DNA of 64,000 bases from CAYWXV01 sp964462535 (GTDB lineage: Bacteria; Bacteroidota; Ignavibacteria; OLB7), in assembly GCA_964462535.1 (NCBI GenBank), contig CAYWXV010000002.1:1-64000 (forward strand). The letters are read 5' to 3'. This document shows, one piece after another, positions 9,746 to 18,637 of this stretch; positions within the stretch are counted from its first letter, which is position 1, and each line of letters starts with the position of its first letter. Under the pieces are notes generated by a model, which worked only from the letters and a program-made list of their open reading frames with translations, did no database searches and was not told where the DNA came from. The position numbers and the translations under genes were made by a program.

Positions 9746-10950
9746 CGAGTTTCCTCCGCAACGTTCCATTCCCCAAGGTCGCCTAGCATGAGCATCAGCC
9801 CGCGAACGAAGGTCTGCACCGAATACCGCTCCAGCGCGATCTCCCTCCCACGTCGCCGTCGTCGATCCACTTCGGCCTCATCGTCCAACACCCGTCGCAA
9901 CGTGCAGGCGAGATCGTTCACATCTCCCGCTCGAAATATGAAACCACCGTCCTCGATCACTTCAGGTATCGCTCCGCTCGTAGATCCAATGATTGTCGTT
10001 CCGGTCAACATCGCCTCGGCATTTACGCGACCAAACTGCTCCTTCCATTCTTCACGGGATGGGAGAACGAAAATATCTGCCGCCGCCATGATCAACGGCA
10101 TGTGCTCCAACGGAACGGCGGCCCGGAACTCGATTGCTGCTCCCCCCCCGTTGGCTTCAACACGTTTCCGGAGCGGCTCCTCCCAGTCCCCTTGTCCCAC
10201 GATCAGCAAACGGAGGTCAGCGGCGGGGCGCTCTCGCGCCACGATCATGAACGCATCGATGAGATCGTCGATCCCCTTCAGCTCGAGGAGACGTCCGGCG
10301 TACAGAACCAGCTTCGAACCCGCATCGATTCCACATGTCTGCCGGGCGGCCAGCCGGTCGGTCTCTTGGAAGATCTCCTGATTGACACCAACAAAGAGTG
10401 GAACGACTCTCCCTCGGAACGTGGAATCCCGCAGGACGTCAGCAGCGCGTTTGTTTGGACAAAGAGCAACATCGGCCCTCTTCATCACAAAGCGTGATAA
10501 CCAGCGATAGAATCGATCGAGTCGATAGTTGAAGCGGTGGTAGGAATCGACGTTGAAGCTATAGAAGACAATGCTGGCGGACGGGGCGAACAGAAATCGA
10601 AGGAAAATGAATTGTAGCGCGAAGAGTGAGAACGACTCCTCCATCAGGAGAATCACATGTGGCCTGGAATGGCGGATGGCCCGCACCGCACCTGAGAGGT
10701 AGAACGCGAGCAGCTCCTTCCCGGGCCATGTGACGCGACCGACGAACGTGCGATATCCATCGTCGCGTGGTTGCTGGAACGGTTCGTCGACGTTGTTCTC
10801 GAACCAGCGGGTTGGTGCCAGCAACGTCAGACTGATCTTCCTGTTCCGCGCCATCATGCGCCACCGGAGCCGATTCGCAGACAGCACGGCAACCTTGTCC
10901 ACCACAAGAAGACGCATCGGCCCGTCGTCAGCGGGTGCGGAACGTCTCAT
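9742..10950 (-). CDS. Glycosyltransferase family 4
   Basis: A 402-residue GT-B enzyme that should transfer a sugar from a nucleotide-sugar to a growing surface glycan at the inner membrane. The C-terminal donor-binding half is clear: LVLYAGRLLELKGIDDLIDAF, LLIVGQGDWE, then the E-x7-E region around VLPSREEWKEQFGRVNAEAM and IPEVIEDGGFIF. The N-terminal acceptor half is less conserved. The start overlaps the Wzz stop by 4 nt (ATGA). Neighbouring Wza, Wzz and polymerase/ligase genes place it in polysaccharide assembly. Acceptor and donor cannot be assigned. Confidence 0.9.
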   Translation of the reverse strand: MRRSAPADDGPMRLLVVDKVAVLSANRLRWRMMARNRKISLTLLAPTRWFENNVDEPFQQPRDDGYRTFVGRVTWPGKELLAFYLSGAVRAIRHSRPHVILLMEESFSLFALQFIFLRFLFAPSASIVFYSFNVDSYHRFNYRLDRFYRWLSRFVMKRADVALCPNKRAADVLRDSTFRGRVVPLFVGVNQEIFQETDRLAARQTCGIDAGSKLVLYAGRLLELKGIDDLIDAFMIVARERPAADLRLLIVGQGDWEEPLRKRVEANGGGAAIEFRAAVPLEHMPLIMAAADIFVLPSREEWKEQFGRVNAEAMLTGTTIIGSTSGAIPEVIEDGGFIFRAGDVNDLACTLRRVLDDEAEVDRRRRRGREIALERYSVQTFVRGLMLMLGDLGEWNVAEETR

Positions 10951-12239
10951 CCAACCGGCCCCGCATCCGTCCCCTCCACCGGCCTCTCACCCCGGATTGC
11001 GCCTCTCCACCCACCCCGATATGCCTTCAACGAGGACGACATACGTTCCGCAATGAAGACGACCACGACACCGATTATCGCGAGTACAACGAGGGCAATC
11101 GACAGCAGAAACGTCCGCTTTGGAGACGAGCGGAATACCGGTGGCGTCGCTTCGTCCAGGACCTGAACGGTCGGTAGATCGCGCGCCTCCTGCACGGCCT
11201 CATGATGATACTGCGTCTCGATGAACGTGTAGACCTGAGTCGCCACCTCCAGATCAAGCTTGAGGCCGACATACTGGCGCATCAGCTCGGGAACACCCGA
11301 TAAGGGGAATCCCGTCCTGGTGGTCCCAAGGTTTCCGGATTCCATCTGAGACTTCTGTTTCTTCAACAGTTCCAACTGCGAGCGCAACCGTTGCAGGATC
11401 GGTCCCCCCTGGTACTCCGTTTCCGCGGAGGCGATCTCGATCTCCTTCTTGTTGATCTCCGTCTGAATCATGATCAGCGCATCGAGCGAGACTTGCGCCT
11501 GATCGCTGATCGAATAGGCCTTGTTGGCTTTCTGGAACACCTGCATGCGCATTTGGAGGGAGTCGAGCTCCTTGCGCTTCTTGATCCGCATAATGCCCAG
11601 GAACTCTCGCGAGCGACGGGCCTTGCCGATGTTCTTCTCACGATTCATGTGATCCAGCAACTCAATCGAGGCGTTGACGACCTTCGAGACGAGTGCGCGC
11701 GTTTTCGTCTCGTCGTCGCGCGTCGGGAACCAGTCCGTTCTCGCAGCAAATCTGACCGATATGAACCCCTGACGATCCGCGGTCACATCGAAATTGGCAA
11801 GGACGGCGTCGATGGCGATCGGGCGAAGAAACGGCTCCATGTCGTACCGCTTCATCAGATCGAAGCGGGTGATGAGGCTATCGGCCACAGACCGACTCGT
11901 GATCATTTTCGCCAGCGTCTCGGCCGAAGCGTTCTCGCTCAGACCGGCGAAGTCGAGCGATTTCGAGGACTGCACGATTGAGGTAAGACTCACTCCCCCT
12001 TCCGACTTGTCGGGAGGCAGAAGTATCGCTCCGGCGACATAGGTCTCCGGCATAATCAACAGGATCGCCGTTGCGAGAAGACCACCCACCAGAAGAATCG
12101 ACAGGAACAACGTGCGGCGCCGATAGACGACGGAGAGATACTCGAACAGGCTGACGCGAGGATCGCCCCCATCCGGTGGCGGTACACTCTGGTTGACCGA
12201 TCCCAGCACTGGCTGATTCGAGGAATTGGTGTCGCTCAT
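10947..12239 (-). CDS. Wzz/GNVR-type polysaccharide chain-length determinant
   Basis: A 430-residue inner-membrane protein with two transmembrane segments, about residues 38-58 (LFLSILLVGGLLATAILLIM) and about residues 375-398 (FLLSIALVVLAIIGVVVVFI), enclosing a periplasmic region rich in predicted coiled coil (KRKELDSLQMRMQVFQKANKA). This is the Wzz/co-polymerase topology that sets polymer length. There is no C-terminal Tyr-kinase domain. The stop overlaps the GT4 start by 4 nt and the gene begins 7 nt after the Wza stop, so all are co-transcribed. Confidence 0.88.
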   Translation of the reverse strand: MSDTNSSNQPVLGSVNQSVPPPDGGDPRVSLFEYLSVVYRRRTLFLSILLVGGLLATAILLIMPETYVAGAILLPPDKSEGGVSLTSIVQSSKSLDFAGLSENASAETLAKMITSRSVADSLITRFDLMKRYDMEPFLRPIAIDAVLANFDVTADRQGFISVRFAARTDWFPTRDDETKTRALVSKVVNASIELLDHMNREKNIGKARRSREFLGIMRIKKRKELDSLQMRMQVFQKANKAYSISDQAQVSLDALIMIQTEINKKEIEIASAETEYQGGPILQRLRSQLELLKKQKSQMESGNLGTTRTGFPLSGVPELMRQYVGLKLDLEVATQVYTFIETQYHHEAVQEARDLPTVQVLDEATPPVFRSSPKRTFLLSIALVVLAIIGVVVVFIAERMSSSLKAYRGGWRGAIRGERPVEGTDAGPVG

Positions 12240-12246
12240 CTATGCT

Positions 12247-13926
12247 CTACTGTGAACGAATGCTGAGGATGACGGCGACGATTGTCCCAAGCTGCGCAAC
12301 GATGGTAATCGCCTGCGTGAATCCCTTCCAGAACTCCCCCTCCTTCTGCTCCGGCACGAAGATCTGGTCGCCCGGTTCGATAACGTAGTCATCGCTGTCA
12401 GCTGGGTAGGTGTCGGAGTTGCGAGACTTGATGACCTTGGTCTCGCTGTCATCCGCCCTGTACCCGTAGCCGCCAGCCATCGCTATGTAGTCTTCATAGC
12501 TGGCGCCGGACATGAACGTAACGTTCCCGGGGTTTTTCACTTTCCCAACCACCTTGACATAGTTCCGTTCGATGGGGACGTAGATCGAGTCCAGATCTTC
12601 CAGTGAGATGTTCTCGCGTTGATCCCCCTGAAGGAGCCGTGTGAAGTTGACGGTCATGATCCCCGGCCGCTCTGTCGCCTTGTTGCGGAGGTACTCGACA
12701 TCTTCCTCTGAACGCTTGTCGGGATCGATCTGACGAATCAACTCGAGCTTCTGGTCCATTTGCTTCAGATAGTCCTTGCGGCGGATCACGACCGCGTCAA
12801 TCAGCGATGCATCCGGTGAGAAGCCACCGAACTGCTGAACGACGTCGACCAGCCGCGTCCTTCCGGGGATGATGGCGAAGTTCCCCGGGCGTGCAACCGC
12901 CCCGGTCACCACCACACTGCTGGTCTTGTAGTAGAGCGGATCACTCGGAACAAAAACACGGTCCCCTGGTCGCAGAGGACGATCACCAAGCACCGTGCCG
13001 TCGGGAAGAACCCGCACTCGAACTCTCGACAGCGTATCGCCATTTGGGGAAACACTGACAAGCCTGATCGAATCTCGGATCGCATCGGCCTGAAGACCAA
13101 ACGACGCGCGTATCAGAGTCGAGATTGAGTCGCCCTCGCGGAAGTCGAATTCTCCCCCTCGATGGACCGCACCATAAATGGCGATAACGTTGGAGGGATC
13201 CTGTACTCCCATCCAGATAACATCCCCCCCCTGCAAGTATGGGTTCGAATCGAGATCGCCGGTGGCATAGAACGGAAGGAGATCGATCGCCCTTCGTACG
13301 CCATTGCGCACCAGGACTATGTTCCTGCGGTTAGCGGTCGTGTTGGCTCCCCCTGCAAGGTCGATTACCTCGGACAGTCTCGTTGCGGGCGTCGCGACCA
13401 CCAGACTGGGACGTCGAACGTCGCCCAGGACAGAGACCTTGAACTGCCGCATCCCTTTCAGGCTTACAGAAGCGCCGGACGATCGATAGATCCTGGCGAC
13501 GTGGTCCAGCACGCGACTCGACGCGTCCCGTAACGTCATGTCGGCAACCGGGACCGATCCAACTCTTGGTACTACGACAGAGCCATCGGGGAAAACTGTG
13601 AGCTCGATTGGCCGAAGGTCGGCTGAGGGGATTGAGAGCAGAAGGACGTCGTTCGGTCCCACGATGTACGTAGACGGATCGACTGGGCGCTCCAGAAGGA
13701 GTACGGCCTCCATGGACCGCTGACGAGCGTCTCGCTGTCCGGCGGTATCGTACGGCACGCGCTCGCCCGTCGTGCCGTAATAGCGGCCCCCAGTGGTGGG
13801 GTCGTTGGTCTGCGCGGGGAGGAGCGCGGGCGCTAGAATCGCAAGAAGGAGTGGTAGGAAGCTGCGAACCGCTTCCCAGTGTCGTCCATGACCGGGCGCG
13901 GCGAAACCGATGATGTGTTGAGTCAC
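12247..13926 (-). CDS. Wza-like polysaccharide export outer-membrane protein (SLBB domains)
   Basis: A secreted exporter component with a Poly_export domain (VGPNDVLLLSIPSADLRPIEL) followed by several SLBB-type modules (DVRRPSLVVATPATRLSEVI; GAVARPGNFAIIPGRTRLVDVV; KVVGKVKNPGNVTFMSG) and a C-terminal hydrophobic tail. It forms the outer-membrane channel for surface polysaccharide. The open frame extends to 14187 but that part overlaps the YpdA gene and lies across a promoter-like element at 14060. I place the start at GTG 13926, which leaves a signal peptide (SFLPLLLAILAPALLPA); no ATG is available, so the exact start is uncertain. First gene of the exopolysaccharide-PorU operon. Confidence 0.82.
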   Translation of the reverse strand: MTQHIIGFAAPGHGRHWEAVRSFLPLLLAILAPALLPAQTNDPTTGGRYYGTTGERVPYDTAGQRDARQRSMEAVLLLERPVDPSTYIVGPNDVLLLSIPSADLRPIELTVFPDGSVVVPRVGSVPVADMTLRDASSRVLDHVARIYRSSGASVSLKGMRQFKVSVLGDVRRPSLVVATPATRLSEVIDLAGGANTTANRRNIVLVRNGVRRAIDLLPFYATGDLDSNPYLQGGDVIWMGVQDPSNVIAIYGAVHRGGEFDFREGDSISTLIRASFGLQADAIRDSIRLVSVSPNGDTLSRVRVRVLPDGTVLGDRPLRPGDRVFVPSDPLYYKTSSVVVTGAVARPGNFAIIPGRTRLVDVVQQFGGFSPDASLIDAVVIRRKDYLKQMDQKLELIRQIDPDKRSEEDVEYLRNKATERPGIMTVNFTRLLQGDQRENISLEDLDSIYVPIERNYVKVVGKVKNPGNVTFMSGASYEDYIAMAGGYGYRADDSETKVIKSRNSDTYPADSDDYVIEPGDQIFVPEQKEGEFWKGFTQAITIVAQLGTIVAVILSIRSQ

Positions 13927-14059
13927 TGCCGGCGTTTCGTGGGTGCAGTCACTGCATTCTCGGCAGGAGAGCTGCAGGAACGGTGCGAACCTGGCGTCCG
14001 GAGTCGTCGTTGTCAAGGGAATTCGACAGCCGACGGGGAGAGGTTCTTGAACAAGGGGC

Positions 14060-14067
14060 CAAATATA
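14060..14067 (-). promoter_or_regulatory. Putative -7 element for the polysaccharide/porU operon
   Basis: The minus strand reads TATATTTG, a perfect match to the Bacteroidota TAnnTTTG element, immediately downstream of the YpdA gene stop and about 130 nt upstream of the proposed GTG of the Wza-like gene. No good TTG is visible 19-21 nt upstream. It would separate the exopolysaccharide operon from the housekeeping operon before it. Confidence 0.45.
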
Positions 14068-14078
14068 CGCACGTGCGT

Positions 14079-15095
14079 TCACTCGACGCTCCGCCTCGAC
14101 ATCGCCTCCAGACGTGCGGCGATGTCTGCTACGACGACGGATGCGTGGTGACGCCCGTTCTCGATGAAGATTTCCCACGTGCGACACCCGCAGCCTACCG
14201 ACCCTGCTATGTATAGCCCGGGGACGTTGGTTTCGAACGTGTCCGGATTGTGTACCGGAATAAGCGTCTCCGGATCATACGCGACGCCACACGCCTCCAG
14301 CATCGCGACATCCGGGCGGTATCCTATCAAGGCGAAGATGGCGTCATTCCGCAGATCGGTGATCGCACCGGTGGCAATGTTCCGTAACCGGACTCCATCT
14401 GCGGTGATCGAGTCCACCAACGAGTTCAGATGGACCTCGATCTCCCCTCTCTTGATTCTGTTCTGAATGTCCGGGAGCACCCAGTACTTCACCTTCGGCC
14501 CGATCTCGGACCCGCGGTGGACGAGTGTGACACGAGCGCCATGCCTCCAGAGGTCAAGCGCTGCCTCAACTGCGGAATTTCTCCCCCCAACAACGACGAC
14601 GTTGCGATCGAAATACTCGAACGGTTCGTGGTAGTACTGACGGACCTTGGGGAGCGTGGAGCCCGGTACATCAAAGGGATTGGGGTTGTCAAAATACCCG
14701 GTCGCCAATATCACACGGGATGCACGAACCTCCCCCTTCTCCGTCCGAACCAGAAATCCCCCAACCGAGGACTCCACCGAAAGCACACGATTGTACAGCC
14801 ATACGTTGAGCTTACCGGCACGGGCGACGCCACGATAGTACTCGATAGCTTCCACGCGCGACGGCCGAACGCCTGGTGTCGTAAACGGCATGTCACCCAG
14901 CTCGAGCAGCTCCGGCGTCGAGAAGAACGTCATGTTTGTCGGGTATCCGACGATAGTGTTGACAAGCGTCCCCTTGTCAATAAGGAGATGTGTGAGTCTC
15001 CGCGCCCGGGCTTCAAGGCCAATGGCGAGGCCCGTGGGTCCCGCACCAATGACGACGACGTCGTAATGACCTGCCCGAGGCTCCATCGCGCCCAT
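14079..15095 (-). CDS. YpdA-family FAD/NAD(P)-dependent (putative bacillithiol disulfide) reductase
   Basis: A 338-residue flavoprotein of the thioredoxin-reductase-like fold. The FAD-binding GAGPTG motif lies near the N-terminus (YDVVVIGAGPTGLAIGLEA), the NAD(P) motif GGRNSAVEAALDL mid-protein, and a C-terminal FAD motif GLYIAGSVGCG. NTIVGYPTNMTFFSTPELLELG is characteristic of YpdA, which reduces bacillithiol disulfide in Firmicutes and is widespread in Bacteroidota. The redox CxxC of classical thioredoxin reductases is absent, as expected. The open frame begins with TTG at 15101 overlapping the apt stop (TTGA); ATG at 15095 is chosen, but TTG is possible. Substrate is inferred from the family. 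Confidence 0.88.
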   Translation of the reverse strand: MGAMEPRAGHYDVVVIGAGPTGLAIGLEARARRLTHLLIDKGTLVNTIVGYPTNMTFFSTPELLELGDMPFTTPGVRPSRVEAIEYYRGVARAGKLNVWLYNRVLSVESSVGGFLVRTEKGEVRASRVILATGYFDNPNPFDVPGSTLPKVRQYYHEPFEYFDRNVVVVGGRNSAVEAALDLWRHGARVTLVHRGSEIGPKVKYWVLPDIQNRIKRGEIEVHLNSLVDSITADGVRLRNIATGAITDLRNDAIFALIGYRPDVAMLEACGVAYDPETLIPVHNPDTFETNVPGLYIAGSVGCGCRTWEIFIENGRHHASVVVADIAARLEAMSRRSVE

Positions 15096-15097
15096 AT

Positions 15098-15622
15098 TCA
15101 ATCGAACTGCAGTAGTGATGTGACGCCGACGATCCCCTCTTCCAGCAGCTTCTTTCGCCCGGCCAGCTCCTCGAGTTCTATAATGAACGATGCACCCACG
15201 ATGGTCCCACCGGTGGCCCGCACGAGTTGGGCGGCCGCCGCAATGGTCCCACCGGTGGCCAGGAGATCGTCGTGCAGCAAGACCCGTTCACCGGGGCGGA
15301 TCGAGTCCTGGTGAATCTCAAGCGCGTCCTGTCCATACTCCAGCGAATACTCAACACTCAGCGTCCTGAACGGCAGTTTCCCCTTTTTTCTGATGATGAC
15401 GAGACCTGCATCGAGTTTGTAGGCGATGATTCCGCCAAGGAGGAAGCCACGTGACTCCACGACTGCCACCTTGTCGATGTTGAGCTCGTGCACGAGTGCC
15501 ACCAGGTTATCTGATGCATGTCGCAGCGCTTCCGAAGATTCGAGGAGAGGGGTGATGTCTCTAAAAAGTATTCCCGGTTTGGGATAATCGGGAATTGAGC
15601 GGATCTGTTCGGTCAGGTTCAT
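15098..15622 (-). CDS. apt: Adenine phosphoribosyltransferase
   Basis: The 174-residue enzyme makes AMP from adenine and PRPP (purine salvage). Full length and typical from the first residues: IRSIPDYPKPGILFRDITPLL, then VVESRGFLLGG, the hood region KKGKLPF, and the PRPP-binding loop VLLHDDLLATGGT. The start overlaps the upstream glycerophosphodiesterase stop by 4 nt and it runs directly into the YpdA-like gene, so it is an internal operon gene. Confidence 0.97.
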   Translation of the reverse strand: MNLTEQIRSIPDYPKPGILFRDITPLLESSEALRHASDNLVALVHELNIDKVAVVESRGFLLGGIIAYKLDAGLVIIRKKGKLPFRTLSVEYSLEYGQDALEIHQDSIRPGERVLLHDDLLATGGTIAAAAQLVRATGGTIVGASFIIELEELAGRKKLLEEGIVGVTSLLQFD

Positions 15623-16392
15623 GACATTCCTGCGAGTCTCGTGACGGCCCCCACGACCACCTCCGGGTAATTGGTGACAAGCGCGGAGGCCCCGCGCTCC
15701 GACGCCCAGGCAGCCTCGTCCGCGCTGTTGATCGTATAGACGCCGACCGGCAACCGGGCCGCGCGAGCGTCGTCGACGACTCGACGTGTCAGTTGACGAC
15801 GCGAGAGGACGATTGCCCGCGCGCCAACCGAATGAGCGTTTGCTGACGGAAGTGTCCGATCGTCGGGGTGTAGGATAAGAGCCGTCGGAATGCGATCACA
15901 GTAGTCGCGTGCGGCACGAAGCAATTCGTGATCAAACGATGACAGGAGAGTGGACCCGACCATTTCCATAGAAACGACGACGTCGATGACGTCTTGCATG
16001 AACTCGGTTCCCGCCGATTCAGCCCATCGCTTCAGTTCGATATTGACGTAGGCCTTCCCGTGGAGAAATTCAAGAGCTTCATTGAGGAGAGGAACGCGTT
16101 CCCCTGCGTACTCCCCCCCCATCCACGAGCCTGCGTCCAGCTGCCTGATTTCTTCCAGCGTCCGCGCGTCCACGCGCCCGACACCATTTGTGGTCCGCCC
16201 CAATACATGGTCATGAAAGACGATAATCTGCTCATCGCGAGTCCGTTGGACATCGATTTCCACCATGTCGGCGCCGGCCTCTACCCCCTTCCGTAACGCC
16301 GCTATCGTGTTCTCGGGGGCAAGACCGCTCGATCCACGATGAGCAACGACCATCGGTCGTCTAGAGAAATCGAATTCTTCCAGCGCAATCAT
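15619..16392 (-). CDS. Glycerophosphodiester phosphodiesterase
   Basis: A 257-residue TIM-barrel enzyme that hydrolyses glycerophosphodiesters to glycerol-3-phosphate and an alcohol. The family signature is intact: VAHRGSSGLAPENTIAA (catalytic His-Arg), E and D of MVEIDVQRTRD, and the second catalytic His in VFHDHVLGRTTNG. No signal peptide is apparent, so a cytoplasmic, UgpQ-type role is likely. The start overlaps the fmt stop by 4 nt. Confidence 0.94.
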   Translation of the reverse strand: MIALEEFDFSRRPMVVAHRGSSGLAPENTIAALRKGVEAGADMVEIDVQRTRDEQIIVFHDHVLGRTTNGVGRVDARTLEEIRQLDAGSWMGGEYAGERVPLLNEALEFLHGKAYVNIELKRWAESAGTEFMQDVIDVVVSMEMVGSTLLSSFDHELLRAARDYCDRIPTALILHPDDRTLPSANAHSVGARAIVLSRRQLTRRVVDDARAARLPVGVYTINSADEAAWASERGASALVTNYPEVVVGAVTRLAGMS

Positions 16393-17324
16393 TCCGTTCC
16401 CAGCTCGGTTCCGTTTTCGATTCGATGGCCTAACAAGAATGTGCCCACGTCCATAACGCGACTCCCCTCCAACTGAATCGACAGCACTTCGATCGAACCG
16501 TTGCCCGTACCCACAAACAGTCGCCCGTCGTCAACCGACACCACACCCGGTCCAATGCGTGATGAGTACTCGTTTCGAGCTGTGCGGAGGAGTTTCATTC
16601 TCTTGGCCCCCAAGAGCGTGAACGCACCGGGCCAGGGGGACAAACCACGGACGTGATCGTGGATCCTCGACGAAGGGAGCGTCCAGTTGATTACGCAGTC
16701 CGCGGGAAAGATCTTTGGCGCTGGTGTCGCCTGGGTGTCGTCCTGGAGTCGAACGGGAACGTCTCCCAGCTCTATCAAGCGAAGCGTCTCAACGACAACA
16801 TCCGCCCCGACCACCTTCATGACGTCGTGAAGTTCACCTGCGGTCATGTCTGGTCCAATGGGAATCGCCCGCTGCAGGATCATGGATCCGGTGTCGACTT
16901 TCGCTTGCAAGAAGAACGTGGTTACGCCCGTAACGGTCTCCCCAGCCATAATCGCACGGTTGATAGGCGCGGCTCCGCGATATCGCGGAAGCAGAGACCC
17001 GTGCAGGTTAAAACTCCCCAAAGGGGGGATCGTGTAGAGAACTTCCGGGAGGATCCGAAAGGCGACGACGCAGATAACGTCAGGTCGCGCATCGCGAACG
17101 GCAACAATCAGCGACTCTTCTTTCAGCGATTCTGGGGTCACTACCGACAGTCCTCTCCGGAGTGCGGCAGTCTTGACAGCCGACGGGGTAAGCCGCTGTC
17201 CTCGTCCCTGCTTACGGTCGGGAACGGTGACCACGAGTGGCACGTGATGACCGGCCTCCAGAATTCGCTCGAGCGACTCTACGGCGAACTCCGGCGTTCC
17301 CATAAAGACTACGCGCAGGCTCAC
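16389..17324 (-). CDS. fmt: Methionyl-tRNA formyltransferase
   Basis: A 311-residue enzyme that formylates initiator Met-tRNA using 10-formyl-tetrahydrofolate. Conserved elements include VVFMGTPEFAVESLE at the N-terminus, the catalytic block FNLHGSLLPRYRGAAPINRAI with Asn-His, and DTGSMILQ. The C-terminal OB-like tRNA-binding domain begins after IHDHVRGLSPWPGAFT. Overlaps by 4 nt with genes on both sides. Deformylase is not next to it. Confidence 0.97.
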   Translation of the reverse strand: MSLRVVFMGTPEFAVESLERILEAGHHVPLVVTVPDRKQGRGQRLTPSAVKTAALRRGLSVVTPESLKEESLIVAVRDARPDVICVVAFRILPEVLYTIPPLGSFNLHGSLLPRYRGAAPINRAIMAGETVTGVTTFFLQAKVDTGSMILQRAIPIGPDMTAGELHDVMKVVGADVVVETLRLIELGDVPVRLQDDTQATPAPKIFPADCVINWTLPSSRIHDHVRGLSPWPGAFTLLGAKRMKLLRTARNEYSSRIGPGVVSVDDGRLFVGTGNGSIEVLSIQLEGSRVMDVGTFLLGHRIENGTELGTE

Positions 17325-18067
17325 GGTCCTCCTCTCCCGACGCCCGGACCGATGTCGGACTCTCTCAGCAAGCGTTCCTCGCGCATCTCCGTTCGACCAA
17401 GCGTTGCTGAGTGGCCGCGCCAGCCATTCCCATCAATGACGTATCGGGCGACGTCCACGCTCCCGTCAACACACCACGATACCACGAGCCTGGAGCCATC
17501 GCGAATGCCGACGCCATGGTACGTCAGCCCGCCGATCATCCACTGAACCGTGTAGACATCCCCATAGCGGCGGGTGGTCAATTTTCCCTCGTAGCGACTG
17601 CCATCCGGGTTCTTCCCGGTCACTCGCCACCGTCCGAACTCGGCATCGATCTTTCCACCGGTCCACGTTTCGTCACCAGACAGACCGCTTGATCCCAGCA
17701 AGGACCAGATACCCGTAATTGAATTCGGGCCGATGTCGTAGATACAGGTGCCGGGATCGTTGCCCCAACCCCTGGCAAGCCATAGGATACTGTCGCGCAC
17801 GTATCCGACACCGCGTGCATCTCTCCCGTCTATCTGCCATTGCACCAGGAGCACACCATTCTCTCCGGTGCGTAGACGCGCCTCACCGACCCGATCCTCT
17901 GCTCCGTCCGTTCCACGAAATATCAGAATCCAGGTTCCCAGCATCGACGAATCGATCGCCTGAGCATTGGCACTGAAGGGAATAGATGCGACGGCAACGG
18001 CCGTCGCAAACGCCTTCCAGCGGCCCGTGGCCGCACGACCTGACCGTACAAACCAATTCCTAGCCAT
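17321..18067 (-). CDS. Secreted protein with duplicated beta-rich repeat, unknown function
   Basis: A 248-residue product with an N-terminal signal peptide (AFATAVAVASIPFSANAQA). The mature part holds two related units: one near residues 70-135 (LVQWQIDGRDARGVGYVRD) and one near 160-215 (TVQWMIGGLTYHGVGIRDG), separated by a Trp/Gly-rich stretch (GIWSLLGSSGLSGDETW). The pattern of a lipocalin-like or MORN-like short-strand protein fits, but I do not recognise the family confidently. Its start overlaps the MiaE stop by 8 nt and its stop overlaps the fmt start by 4 nt, an odd place for a secreted protein. Confidence 0.8.
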   Translation of the reverse strand: MARNWFVRSGRAATGRWKAFATAVAVASIPFSANAQAIDSSMLGTWILIFRGTDGAEDRVGEARLRTGENGVLLVQWQIDGRDARGVGYVRDSILWLARGWGNDPGTCIYDIGPNSITGIWSLLGSSGLSGDETWTGGKIDAEFGRWRVTGKNPDGSRYEGKLTTRRYGDVYTVQWMIGGLTYHGVGIRDGSRLVVSWCVDGSVDVARYVIDGNGWRGHSATLGRTEMREERLLRESDIGPGVGRGGP

Positions 18068-18635
18068 GCATTGTCGGGTTCGATTGAAGGTTTAACACGA
18101 TTTCCCCCTCGCGTGTCGCTAATTCCTCCAGCCGCGCACGGACGTCCCCCTCGTCAAAGTACTCGCACGCGATGTCGTAGAACGTCCTGTAGTGTCCGGC
18201 TTCCGAGGCAAGCAGTTCCGCGTAGAACGATCGGAGCCCCTCGTCCTCCATCCGGGAGGCGAGGATAGAGAAGCGTTCGCATGATCGTGCTTCGACCAGG
18301 GCGGCAATCAACAGGGAATCCAGCAGGCGCGACGGTTCGGACGATCGAATCTCCTTATGGAGCATTTGGACGTACGGATCCCCAGGATCCCGGGGCAACC
18401 GACCACCACGCCCCACAATGTAGGAGTAGACGCGCTCGAAGTGCTCCATCTCCTCCTGCGCCAGTGCAATCATTTCGCGGACGAGCCGGTCTCGATCCGG
18501 GTATCGATTCAGCATGGACATCGCGTTGACAGCAGCCTTCTTCTCACAATGCGCATGGTCGGCTAGCAGTCCGTCGACATCCGTGACGGCTCTGTCGATC
18601 CACGACGGCTGACTGTCAACTTTCAAGCAGAGCAT
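18060..18635 (-). CDS. miaE: tRNA-(ms2io6A)-hydroxylase (MiaE-like)
   Basis: A 191-residue ferritin-like diiron protein that hydroxylates the isopentenyl group of ms2i6A37 in tRNA. The four-helix diiron ligands are visible as HCEKKAA, EEMEHFERV, EARSCERFSIL and EAGHYRTF. The start at 18635 (MLCLKVDSQPSWIDRAV) is chosen because the longer open frame to 18791 would overlap the transporter gene and has no family similarity. The length agrees with short MiaE proteins. MiaA and MiaB are not in the window. Confidence 0.88.
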   Translation of the reverse strand: MLCLKVDSQPSWIDRAVTDVDGLLADHAHCEKKAAVNAMSMLNRYPDRDRLVREMIALAQEEMEHFERVYSYIVGRGGRLPRDPGDPYVQMLHKEIRSSEPSRLLDSLLIAALVEARSCERFSILASRMEDEGLRSFYAELLASEAGHYRTFYDIACEYFDEGDVRARLEELATREGEIVLNLQSNPTMHG

Positions 18636-18637
18636 AC

